A DNA stretch of 64,000 nucleotides from Ancistrus triradiatus (Eukaryota > Chordata > Actinopteri > Siluriformes > Loricariidae): assembly GCA_025084515.1 (NCBI GenBank), contig JAJAGP010000228.1, positions 1 through 64,000 of the forward strand. The letters are read 5' to 3'. The stretch's first letter is position 1, and each line of letters opens with the position of its first letter. The notes under the pieces were generated by a model, which had not been told where the DNA came from, made no database searches, and worked only from the letters and a program-made list of their open reading frames with translations. Positions 52,991 through 63,158 of this stretch are shown one piece after another. Both the position numbers and the translations under genes were made by a program.

Positions 52991-55900
52991 TGCTGCTGGC
53001 CTTGAATTGGACTAAGCAGGTATGAAAATTAATTTATAAAGTAATCTTATGCAAATTGAGTGAAAACTTTTTCTTTTTCATTTTCAGACCACTGAAAACT
53101 AATAATGAAAGGAGAAAAGTATCTGAATTTGGCATCTTTTGAAGGGAAGAACAGTAAACAGCAGTGCAATAAAGACTGTGTGTATCTAATCATCTTTTAT
53201 TTACTTTTTAAATAGATTTTTTCATCGTTGAATCCTACTGTGTACTACCTAGTCTTCATAGGGATAACTCATGTGCTTATATGTAAACTATAATATACAT
53301 ATTCATGTTCATTAAAAATAGGAATGATTCAAGACCTGTTGAGTTTGTACATTTAAACTGATCATTTAAAATGATTTTATTATTATGTGGAAATTTACAA
53401 ACTCAGTCCTGAACTGCTATCTCAAGGTCTGGAAGTTATTTGTTCAAAAACATTTGGGAGAAAATTTTCTCCATAGTTAAAACAGCCTTACTGATGATTA
53501 CATAGTACTGTACACAGTGGTCCTTATTGTAAAAAGAGTCCATGCTTTAGACTGGTGCAGTGTATGAAGTGGATGAAAACACTGGCTGTGGGGGATGGGT
53601 TTGTTCAGCACTGCAGCATACCATGCCATGTTTTCATCTTCAGTCCACTGTTATAACAAAAAGTAGTTTTGATTGTTATATAAATTTTCCATTTTATTTT
53701 AAGTTCAGTTTCAGTTTTGCTAATTTGAGTTCACCTCTTGAGCCAGTGAAGAACTGTTGTGCAGTTTTACTTTCAGTTGGTTTTCCCCTTTATTTTGGCA
53801 CCACACAATATGCTATTATTGGAAACCAGCTACAACTAGCTGAAACCTACATGATTCTTCATCAATCACACATTTCCACCTTTTCAATTATATCTTGTTT
53901 TTGTCCAGTTTTTGGAATATAGAGGCTAGAGGCTTATATGATTTTTTTTTCTGCTTCAGAGGCTTTCACTGGTAATCAAGATGATATATAATTTAGGAAT
54001 ATTGATTGATTCAGGCTTTTTTGAACCTCAGATGTGGCTTTGACATGAGCTACCATTCATTTTACTGATACTAATGAAATATATAGAGCTAAATAACCAA
54101 ATGTGGTGCATGTAAGACAATAATATATAGTCAGTGTTTATTTTTTTTATTGTCAAGGTGTTTGTACATGTTCTGTGGGTTTTCATGCAATATAACTCTT
54201 ACTAATGGACATGTAATGAACTAAACCAGATCCTTATTATACCTTTTGATTTCAGACATTCCTTATGATTGTACACAAGGTGATTTTTGATTTGAAACCC
54301 TCAACAGAGGCTGTGAATGTCTTGTGGGGGGAGAACTTTTTGTCTTCTTCTTGAGGCCAAAACAAAAACAGACTGTCACCATAGTTACATCCCCAGGCAC
54401 AGGAAATTCCCATCTGTGAAGGATGGCAAACAGCTTGAACACCGCTAAACTAGTCCATAGTCTCTGCTATATATTCCCTGTATGGCTAAATCACATATGT
54501 CACCATTTTTGATATGCCTGATTTGGATTTGATTTCTGAAAATGTGAAAGTGTTCTCTTTAAAAACATCTAATGTAATAAACAGCAGCTATTTTCCAGGA
54601 ACGGTGAGTCAGGATATGGGATTTCAGAGCAGGAATAGCATGCAGGTGATGAATAGCTGACGGAATCCACTGACTTACTGCCAGAGACAAAGTCCTAGAG
54701 CTCTCTTGCTGAAGTGCATCTGCCAGAGTCTGTCATCATAACCTCCCTCATCTCCTTATTTAGCCAGACTGAGTCATTTGATGGGACAACATGGTCCTCT
54801 CTGAAATATCTCAAGAGTTACATAAGATTCTGAGGAAGTCTGGTAGGTAAGTTAGAGAACCAACTGCCTTTGCAAGCAGGAAATGTCAATTCAAATTTCA
54901 CAGATGCCAATTTCCTCCACCGTTTCTGTGAATCACCTGCATCTAATCCAGACCATTCTTTTCTGACTCCATCTGGCCTTTCTTCCTTTTTTATATTCAA
55001 ATGTCCATCTGCTCTCACTTGCAGTCCAAGCACTTTGGTGAAGCGTGGAGTCAGGGGGATGATTATTTCTGTGTGGGGAAAATGGCCCATTAATTATAAT
55101 ATTTGACAAATTTATAGGAAATACTTCATTATGCAAATTTCATTGTAACAAATGATGAAAGTATTGTTGTGAAATGTAAACTTTGACTTTTACAGAAACT
55201 GCACAATCCAGCTGTAAAAATTATGGTTTACATTATGCCTTTCTTTTCTACAGGTTTTAAAAACATCCTTCTTATGGTTATTACTTTTAAATTATCTTTA
55301 ATAGATTTATTATGTGGTACAGTATATCTTAGGTTCACAACAAAATTGTCATATTTTAGCAATACCAAGTTATTATTTTGCTTTATTTGAGTCCTTAGAA
55401 ACTATAAAAAAAGGAGGACGTGAGCAGAACCTTGTTAAAAAATGTGGGCATATAGTTTTTGTTTGTTTGTTTTTTGGGGGGGGGTAGTTCAGCAGAGCAC
55501 ACAGACAGTATTTTTGATTGGTGGATGGCGGGTATTTTATCCAGCCATTACTGATAAGAGCCACAATTTAAACAAAACAAATCAATGTGACCCGAAAGAT
55601 GCATAGCTGGCAAATCAATTTGCAGCTCCTCTTTAGCAGCTAAAAGCTAAGTTGAGGGCATAGACGGTAATTATTGAGCTAAGTGTATTTGGTGTGTGCT
55701 GTTTTGCAGATGTCTTCATTAAAATCAGCTGTCAGTGTAAACAGCAGGTTTGAGTGAAGAGGGGATGGGACTGAGAGAATGGGTAATAATATAAATTGCT
55801 TAAATAAGAAGTGTAGAGTTTTACCCTGGTGCCAGGTGTAAATACAATCTCTTATTATGACTCCTTCAGCAGAAATGCCACAAGCCATTGCTAACAAATC

Positions 55901-56146
55901 CATCCCCTGTCAACTTCACTGTCAAAGTAATAAACATCAGGACCAGATCAAGAGTGTCCAGATATGTGTATGTACAGTATGTGTTATGTGTAAGAATCAA
56001 ATGCACACAAATGGTTTCTATGGTAACGATGGGTCTTTTGTTATTCAAATATCAATGTTGTTGTCAAATATTTAAATTACTGAATTAAAAAAATAATTAT
56101 ACACTCAAAAATCTATATAAAATAAAGCACCCAGATAGAAATGCCT
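52991..56146. other. No recognisable feature
   Basis: About 3.2 kb of AT-rich non-coding DNA. The longest frame (53,560-53,922, 120 codons) has no domain, no splice context and a transposon-free but featureless setting. I do not call it a gene. Conserved regulatory elements could hide here but cannot be seen from one sequence. Confidence 0.5.
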
Positions 56147-56650
56147 CAGGCAGATATGTAAATGTTTACAGGTGTAGTCTGATTAGATACTGGGTCTTGC
56201 CACAAGATGGTGTAAAAGTGCTTCTCCTGCTGCTCTATAAAAAGGCTCTCAATAAGTTACTTTTGGGTAGCGTAGCTCTTGGTGAGAGCTCGTTGACTGC
56301 TAGACACACCTCTACAGTGCACTCAAAGACATTTTGATCAGTTGACAGACTTTGAGAGGGAATGCATCATTGGATTGAGAGAAGCAAGATGGTCATTTTT
56401 TAATGAATTGCTAGCCATCTAGGTTGTACTGATCTAGCTGTTAGGAGGTGTTGAGAGCAGTGTTTCCCTGAGGGCATGGACACGCGGTTCTGGAAAGCCC
56501 AGACAGATCACAAGTAGAGAGGATTGTTTGATCCACCGACAAGTAAGAACAGCTCCCACAGACGTCCAACTGGCATTTTTTAGCAGCATAATGCTCACCC
56601 AAGCAAAGCAAGGGTTTCCCAGGACTGTGTCTGTCAGATGCAACACTTCC
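56147..56650 (+). mobile_element. Tc1-like fragment, same lineage as 41.6-42.7 kb
   Basis: It starts CAGGCAGATATGTAAATG and TTTACAGGTGTAGTCTGATT, then CTATAAAAAGGCTCTCAATA. It continues to a transposase start: QLTDFERECIIGLREARWSF (about 56,339-56,400), the helix-turn-helix start of IS630/Tc1 enzymes. A stop and shifts follow (SGKPRQITSREDCLIHRQ). It ends near 56,650, and the catalytic half is missing. Confidence 0.72.
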
Positions 56651-57236
56651 TTCTCCTGCCTAATGAAAATTTCAATTCATAATGCAAAACATTATATTAA
56701 ATTAAACAAAAATATGAAAAAGCATTGTGATCTCAGATGTTTGGCCCTCACTGTAGTTTTTAATTAAAATGTTACAATACAATTAAAAACATCCAGTCAG
56801 TTCAGATTTGCCTTTGTCTGAATGTGTGAAAGTTTAACAGCAGTAACCAACCAACAATTGCGTGCTAAATTATTTTGGGTGAAATATTTAGGTTTATTTA
56901 GAGTGCGGCTTTGTAGATTCAGTTTTCTGTTAACAAATACCAGATAATGTTACATTATTTAGTCTAAGGAATAAAATTATTACACTGCTAACTGTACTCT
57001 CTGGAATGCAAGGTACATTCCTATTTACTGCACACATGATTGATATCTTCTTTGAACATGAGAAATTACATCCATTCTACTCCAGAAATATCAGAAGTAT
57101 TTTGTTATTTGTCATAATCATATCTTGCTTTCATTTCAGATAAATTATTGTGCTTACTTGACCTTGAAATTAAATGTGTATTGTTGGGATCACTGATCTG
57201 TCTACTAAAAAACGACATTTCATTGTTTACCAGGAT
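56651..57236. other. No recognisable feature
   Basis: AT-rich non-coding spacer before the tetranucleotide microsatellite. Confidence 0.5.
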
Positions 57237-57240
57237 AGGC

Positions 57241-57282
<42 letters not shown>

Positions 57283-57284
57283 GT
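57237..57284. repeat. (TGTC)n(TATC)n microsatellite
   Basis: CTGT repeats followed by seven TATC-type units. A simple tetranucleotide array. Confidence 0.93.
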
Positions 57285-57464
57285 TTATGTGAGAGCTATA
57301 CAAATGTTCAAGGTGGTCAGCAATTGTAATACAGTCTACCCTCTGCAAAAATTATATATCATTAGATTATGAAAGATTATTCTACTTGAAAGATGCAGGA
57401 GATACAGTACCTAGTGATTTAAGCCAGTTGTGCCTTTTTGGACTGCTTCACCACTCGAGAACCT

Positions 57465-57820
57465 CATTCATTCATTCATTGTCTTATTCCCTTTGTCCTG
57501 GTCAGGTTCATTAGAAAGTCGAATGCTAGCCAGTGGCACAGGCCGCAAGGCAGGAACAACCCTAAACGGAGTGCCAATACATCAGAGGGCACATACACTC
57601 ACACAATTATGCACACACTCACACACTAAGGGCACTTTAGAAACACCAAATAGTTAACCCCCATGTCTTTGGGATGTTAGAGGAACCCAGAGTAAACCCA
57701 CATGGACACAGGTAGGGCACTGAAACTTTACACAGATGGAGTATGAGGTCAGGATCGAACTAAGGAAGCATGCTGGAGCTGTGAGGAGACTGCGCTCACC
57801 GCTGTGCCATCATGCTGTCT
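57465..57820 (-). mobile_element. tRNA-derived SINE of a second family with target duplication
   Basis: It is flanked by CACTCGAGAACCT (57,452-57,464) and CACTCGAGGACCT (57,821-57,833), 12 of 13 bases identical. On the - strand the head reads GATGGCACAGCGGTGAGCGC (A-box-like) and TTAGTTCGATCCTGA (B-box-like). The + strand left end is a CATT tetranucleotide run, the SINE tail. At 356 bp it is longer than, and unrelated to, the SINE at 12.8, 15.8 and 63.0 kb. It lies about 680 bp upstream of the rnd3 ATG. Confidence 0.8.
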
Positions 57821-57833
57821 CACTCGAGGACCT

Positions 57834-58440
57834 GCAAATTAATTATGAAGTATCCCATCTAAATATCAATTTAATCCATTCTGTCACTCATTGACACTGG
57901 GAGACCTTTAAGATGCCAATTGAGCTAATGCATTGTCCCACCATCTTGGCGGATTGGGTTCAAATCCGAGTGCTTCCTTTGGAAAAAAAAAAAAAAAAGT
58001 TGATGTAATATGTAGATGATGATATTTCATAGGGCAGCTCAGTGGCTAGAGCCAGCTGCTGGAAACGGTGGTTCCTGAATTCCTTCATGGGGCTTGGAAG
58101 GTGCAGGACAAGTGATAAAGCTGTGAGGTACAGGGAGTAAAATAACATTAACCGGTTGCGGAAGGTTACAAAAGAATGTAATTTTCCACAGAGGTTTGGT
58201 GGTTGTGCGCTCAGATAGACCATAACAAAGGTGCTGGAACTCATCATTCGAGGGCGCTCTTGTATGCAAGTGTATACGTGTGTGCTGCGCGCGTGTGTGT
58301 TGGCAGGAAATAGGAGAAATGGGGCGGCTGTTTCTTCTCATGAAGACTGGGAGGATCTGCTTGCACATGGCATTGGGAAGTGAGCAGTGATGCCGGTCAT
58401 CTGAAGCTTTTTTTTTTTACGTGGGATTAAAGAACGGGGA
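57834..58440 (+). promoter_or_regulatory. Presumed rnd3 promoter and 5' UTR region
   Basis: This stretch must contain the rnd3 transcription start unless there is an upstream non-coding exon. I see a GC box (GGGGCGG, 58,321-58,327) and a small CpG-bearing patch (CTGCGCGCGTG, about 58,284), but no TATA box at a plausible position. Short poly(A) and poly(T) runs lie at 57,982-57,997 and 58,409-58,418. The exact start cannot be placed. Confidence 0.35.
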
Positions 58441-58500
58441 ATGTTACACTTTTGTTTGGACTTCGTCCTCACCCCGGTGTTATTCAGGAATATCGTTTAG
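58441..58500 (+). promoter_or_regulatory. Upstream ORF of 19 codons in the rnd3 leader
   Basis: ATG at 58,441, stop TAG at 58,498-58,500, peptide MLHFCLDFVLTPVLFRNIV. It ends four bases before the rnd3 ATG at 58,505. It is in a different frame from rnd3. If the leader is transcribed through here, ribosomes would meet this ORF first, which could lower or condition rnd3 translation. Whether it is used is inference. Confidence 0.5.
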
Positions 58501-58504
58501 ATCC

Positions 58505-58642
58505 ATGAAGGAAAATATTTCGAGCCCGATGTCTGGGATAGACGGCAGTCAGAGCATGAAGTGTAAGATTGTGGTGATCGGGGACAGTCAGTGCGGCAAA
58601 ACCGCGCTGCTCCATGTCTTCGCTAAAGACAATTTTCCGGAG
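58505..58642 (+). CDS. Rho-family GTPase Rnd3-like, coding exon 1 (partial gene)
   Basis: Rnd proteins are atypical Rho GTPases that stay GTP-bound, bind membranes and oppose RhoA/ROCK signalling, which loosens actin stress fibres. This exon encodes residues 1-46. KCKIVVIGDSQCGKTALLHV contains the P-loop GDSQCGKT (residues 26-33), the form found in Rnd3, and is followed by FAKDNFPE. The ATG at 58,505 is the first in frame after a stop at 58,388-58,390. The exon has exactly 46 codons and ends at a GTAAG donor (phase 0), the usual Rho-family split before YVPTVFENY. The N terminus (MKENISSPMSGIDG) lacks the KERRA word of mammalian Rnd1 and Rnd3. Of Rnd1-3, the rest fits Rnd3 best. A duplicated fish paralogue (rnd3b-like) is possible. 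Confidence 0.92.
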
Positions 58643-58979
58643 GTAAGCATCGTGTGCGCATGCTGTATCCTGTATTCATGTCCATATCCATATACAGCTC
58701 AGTGGCTTAATGCTGGTCTGGTTTAACTATAGCGCGATTTAGAGCACAACGGCATGTAAATGGTGGAAAAGTTGTCCGAGGTGTCCTTGTCCGATACTGG
58801 CAACCTTCAGAAACGAATGAGATGTGTATATGTGGAGTATTCTTAACATAACACCAAACAGAGCCAGTTGATAAGAACAATACAAAATAACACTACATTT
58901 TCTTACCTCGAGTCATTACACTAGATACCTGACAACACCCACCATATTTAGAAAAAATGCTGAGCTATTGAGATGATCC

Positions 58980-59258
58980 CAGGAAAAAAATGTACTGTGA
59001 ATTTTCATAGCAAAACTGTGACTTGCTTGACAGTTTTAATGTTAACTTTCACAGTATGACCATGAAGTGCACAGTTCTACTATGATTTTTTTTTATGGTA
59101 ATTTGGCCACTTCATGGTTCTACTGTGACATTTCATAGTAAAACTGTAAACTTGGTTGAGTATGAACTGACCATGAATTATTTCACAGTTGTGCTATGAA
59201 TTTGGTAATTTGGCCACTTCATGGTTCTACTGTCAAATTTCACAGTACATTTTTCCTG
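58980..59258. mobile_element. Short inverted-repeat element (MITE-like) in rnd3 intron 1
   Basis: The left end CAGGAAAAAAATGTACTGTG and the right end CACAGTACATTTTTCCTG are inverted copies. Inside, GGTAATTTGGCCACTTCATG is followed by GTTCTACTGT twice (about 59,097 and 59,209). The 279-bp length, the inverted ends and the lack of coding capacity fit a MITE. A target duplication is not clear. Confidence 0.65.
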
Positions 59259-59460
59259 TGATGATAATAAAGTCATCCTACTACTACTACTAAAATAACC
59301 ATAATAATGGTGATGATAACAAAAAAGTTTAAATTTAACATATTATTGATACACAGTGCCACTTTATTAAACACATCCACATAACCAGAAGGAAAAAAAC
59401 ACAAAAGCCATACAAGTAATGTTGTGACCCCTGATATGCTCAGGCTCATGTGATGTACCC

Positions 59461-59507
<47 letters not shown>

Positions 59508-59508
59508 T
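59461..59508. repeat. (GA)n microsatellite
   Basis: A GA run with one ATAG interruption, in rnd3 intron 1. Confidence 0.93.
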
Positions 59509-59744
59509 CACGTTTCATTATTCGTTCTAACATTGCAAGGTGTATTTATTTGTACATTTGTTCATTGACTTATTTTACACGCTCCAAAATTATTGGCTGG
59601 ATATAAATAACAGTTATTCACCTAAATATGCCCATGCCTAGAGTTAGATCAGTAATTAAAAGCATTCTAATCAACTAAAACTGCGATGAACCTGCCTGGA
59701 GAGGGATCCAATATTATTTTGCCATCGTACACATTGATGCACAT

Positions 59745-59925
59745 GGCATGAGAGGCAAAAAATCCCCAAGGATCACTTTTGGAGAGTTACAGAAAAAAAG
59801 TAACATATTGAGTTCATCATGTTGTGAAAACTACCATCAGACATCACCTTCATGTCAAGGGATTATTTGGAAGAGTTGCCAGGAAAAAGCCTTTCCTGTC
59901 ATCTAACCACAAATGTAAGTGCCTA
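59745..59925 (+). mobile_element. Tc1-like transposase fragment in rnd3 intron 1
   Basis: Remnants of a transposase DNA-binding region: ATGGCATGAGAGGCAAAAAA, TCCCCAAGGATCACTTTTGG with AGAGTTACAG, AAAACTACCATCAGACATCA with CCTTCATGTC, and GAAGAGTTGCCAGGAAAAAG followed by CTCATCT-like sequence. In family proteins this corresponds to SPRITVGELQ, KTTIRRHLH and GRVARKKPLLS. It is about 180 bp long with no open frame. Confidence 0.55.
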
Positions 59926-60177
59926 AAGTAGCTAAATGCTGCCGTAACCCGCGCCCCCGCCACTACCAGGCACACACATGTCATTGCATTGCCCATTCCA
60001 AACATTTTAATCCTCAGGAAGTACCATTTTTGCCATGGGTACCAAATGTAGTATTGTAGTGCTCAATGACAAAACAATATGATGCCATATTTTAATAACC
60101 CCATATTTCATTGCTTTACACATTGCAGTGTTAAAAATGTATTCACGTTTTGATATGTTGTTCCTTTTTCCTTATAG

Positions 60178-60265
60178 AGCTATGTGCCAACTGTTTTTGA
60201 GAACTACACGGCCAGCTTTGAGATTGATGCTCAGAGAATTGAGCTCAGTTTATGGGACACTTCAG
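60178..60265 (+). CDS. Rho-family GTPase Rnd3-like, coding exon 2 (partial gene)
   Basis: It encodes residues 47-75 plus the first base of codon 76. SYVPTVFENYTASFEIDA is the switch I/effector loop, and QRIELSLWDTSG leads into the switch II region. Ordinary Rho proteins have WDTAGQE here. The Ser in DTSG is a hallmark of the GTPase-deficient Rnd group. The FEIDxQRIELSLWDTSG wording matches Rnd3 more closely than Rnd1 or Rnd2. The acceptor is CTTATAG and the donor GTAAG (phase 1). The rest of the protein (G3-G5 motifs and the CAAX tail) must be encoded right of 64,000. Confidence 0.95.
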
Positions 60266-61097
60266 GTAAGGCTGAAATGTTTTGCATTTGTTTAGCAAGT
60301 GAATGTGAATGAATATGAGCTCAGTGATGCCGCTGAAAGTGAGAAATAACTTTTTTGGTAGTCAGTGCTTACTTGCTTTGTATATGCCAGTAGTTCAGAA
60401 ACTCAAGGGAGTATACTTTCATTAAAAGGAAAAAAAAGATGCTCAAGGACAACCAGAACCGTGATTAGGGGGCATGGAGTATGAGTGCTTGAGTTGATGA
60501 CCAAGGGAAAATAAGTGACCTCATTTTGAAACGCTGGAACGCTGGGACTTTCTGGAATGCCTATGATGTATCCCTGGGATGGTGAATCTTTGAAGTAGGA
60601 TTTCCAGCTTTATTTTAATATGTGATGAAGTGCAGAGCATTACATGAAAAACTGCAGGACATTTTTTGTTGGAATCACGTGGGTGGAATCTGTGTAAATA
60701 ATTAAGCATTCACATCACAAGTCTTACTTTTCATTTTTAGTATGTACTTTGTTCTAGTAGTTTAGTCTACTGTCTCAGCAACCTCTTCCCATTGTTGGTT
60801 TTGAAGCATAACTGCCTAGAACTGATGTGTCTTATTAGACAAACTAAAGCAACTGGTTCTCTAAAACCTGCCATTCTGCGCTGGACCAGTGCTTGAACCC
60901 GGTTTCTTTGCAGCTGATTTACTAATTCTGTAGGCAGGTCATTCTGGACAACAGCCAGCAAACAAAAATGTAGCATGTGTACATGGCGTGATATGCCAGG
61001 GTGGAGTGGCCTGGGTCCTTTCTGTGTGGAGTCTGCATGTCCTCCCCATGTCTGCGTGGGTTTACTCTGAGTACTCTGTTTTCCTATCACTGTCCAA

Positions 61098-61098
<1 letters not shown>

Positions 61099-61138
<40 letters not shown>
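61099..61138. repeat. (AT)n microsatellite
   Basis: An alternating AT run followed by a short CACATACATA tract, immediately left of the Tc1 fragment. Confidence 0.93.
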
Positions 61139-61147
<9 letters not shown>

Positions 61148-61156
61148 ATACACATA

Positions 61157-61643
61157 CAGTCGTGCTTGAAAGTTTGTGAACCCTTTAGGATTTTCTATAT
61201 TTTTGTATTAATATGAGGTAAAACATCATCAGATTTTCACACAAGTCCTAAAAGTAGATACAGAGAGCACAGTTAAACAAATGAGACAAAAATATTATAC
61301 TTGGTCATTTATTTATTGAGGAAAATTATCCAATATTACATATTAGTGAGTGGCAAAAGTATGTGAACCTTTGCTTTCAGTATCTGGTGTGACCTCCCTG
61401 TGCAGCAATAACTGCAACTAAACATTTCCTGTCACTGTTGATCAGTCCTGCACACCGGCTTGGAGGAATTTTAGCCCATTCACCCATACAGAACAGCTTC
61501 AACTCTGGGATGTTGGTGGGTTTCCTCACATTAACTGCTCGCTTCAGGTCCTTCAACAACATTTTGTTTGGATTTAGGTCAGGACTATGACTTGGCCATT
61601 CCAAAACATTGTATGAACACCATGTATGTAATCCAAGCAGCAC
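61157..61643 (-). mobile_element. Tc1-like transposon, copy f: 3' half in rnd3 intron 2
   Basis: The left tip is CAGTCGTGCTTGAAAGTTTG after a TA. The element runs inward on the - strand. The transposase C terminus is open (61,377-61,643): YNVLEWPSHSPDLNPNKMLL, KDLKRAVNVRKPTNIPELKL, FCMGEWAKIPPSRCAGLIN and CLVAVIAAQGGHTRY. The catalytic Glu of NPIE is changed (NPNK). Everything upstream of this, including the two catalytic Asp residues and the other tip, is missing. Confidence 0.9.
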
Positions 61644-62968
61644 ACTATAAAAGTTTCCATGCCGGAAACATGTTTGTGTTCAAAATGGACAACACAGCAA
61701 TTAGTAGTGTCCCTAGTCCATCATCAGTAATGCGGTATTTAGGGAGACTATCTAGTTGACTAGCTAAGTTGCACTCAAAACACAGCCAAAACATATAACG
61801 CTTCCTCCTCATCATGTCAGAAACAACCCCTTAAACATGTCTACTAAACAAACCTGAAACTTTGAATTATGAACTGACCTAAACTCAATTAGCAATGAAA
61901 GTTAGTAAAAGCACTGTGCTGTTCATGTGGTTGACCGGCATAGAATCGGTTATATGAGGCCGTCTGAGCCAATCACGTTAAAACCGGCCAAATCCGTGTT
62001 ATATATGTACATAATGAAGGCTTTACTTACTAAAGGGTTTACTTCGCCCCACGAAATTACACAAATCAGAATGCATGAAACAGTTGCCAAATGTAAACAG
62101 ATTTTATTGTACAATCTGCAATTAAAGACAGAGCTTAAAAGAGAGAGGTGCCTATTTTTGGCTGATGTATTTTCGCTTTGGTAAGACATCCCCAGACTGT
62201 TTCTAGGCTGTGAGGTATGTTATGCTACCTGGCTAGCGAGCTTTACTCAGCATGCTGTTCGGTGATGCTGTTCTACTCAGTACTCAGCAGTGCCCGTAGC
62301 AGGGAAAAATATTATATAATTTGCTGCCTATTTGCTAGGGCTTTCTTTCTGCTTTGCACTGGTATGGAGGTATATGAAAAATGCATTCCGTACGGGAAAT
62401 TAACACCGGTGTACCAGTTGAACCGGTATACCGCCCAGCCCTACCTATACAGTATGTAAGCTCAATGACCTGTTTAGTAGGTATGCTATGGACAATCCTG
62501 TTTGTGAACAGGAAGAGATCACGACTGCCTACATATTCTTTGGATGATGGACCATTCTCAGCTGAGCAGTGATACTTACATGGTAGTATTGAGTGCATTA
62601 AGTGCAGCAATTGACCATTACTGACTTTTTAAACACAGCATTATTAAATACCATGTTAGTAAAGTGAGCAAGTGTACAAATAAACCGGTTCATTGCACAG
62701 TTTGAGCTGGTCCTCTAGTTTTTCATCGGAGTCAGTTATTAACCACAGGATGCAGCCGACTAGACATTGGTCTGATACTTATATTACTGAGCCACTCCTA
62801 GTACAGTGGTTGGTGAAGGTAGTTTGAGTGTGACCTGAGCTTCAAATGTCAAATGACTCGCCACTCTAGAAATGATAGTTAGCACAGAGAAAATAAATGT
62901 TTTTTTTTTTCATTTAGTTACGTTGTACATGCTTTCCCAAATTAATTAATATAATAAAAAAGGCTTTT

Positions 62969-63158
62969 CATTTACAGCATTTAGCGGACGCCCTTATCCA
63001 GAGCGACTTACAGCTGATACAGTCTTACAATCCAAGCAATTGTGGGTTAAGGGCCTTGCCCAAGGACCCAACAGTGGCAGCTTGGCAGAGGTGGGATTTG
63101 AACCCTGGACCTTCTGGTCCATAGTCCAGTACCTTACCCACTAGGCCACCACAGTCCA
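62969..63158 (-). mobile_element. tRNA-derived SINE, copy 3, in rnd3 intron 2
   Basis: The reverse orientation of the SINE at 15,751. The tail reads CATTTAGCGGACGCCCTTAT on the + strand, the B box in reverse is GGGATTTGAACCC, and the A box in reverse is GTACCTTACCCACTAGGCCA. The length is about 190 bp. A possible short target duplication (TTTTCA on both sides) is too short to rely on. Confidence 0.9.

Larger units (their letters stand above)
58643..60177 (+). other. rnd3 intron 1
   Basis: A 1,535-bp intron with GTAAG donor and a TTTTTCCTTATAG acceptor. It holds a MITE (58,980-59,258), a GA microsatellite (59,461-59,508) and a Tc1-like fragment (59,745-59,925). No coding exon is seen inside. 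Confidence 0.88.

Noticed and set aside
53560..53922. 120-codon + strand open frame
   Set aside because: No recognisable domain, no splice or promoter context, and length within chance for AT-rich DNA of this size.
58421..58504. Upstream extension of the rnd3 frame to a GTG at 58,421
   Set aside because: It would need a non-ATG start. The extra residues have no counterpart in Rnd proteins. ATG 58,505 is the first in-frame ATG.
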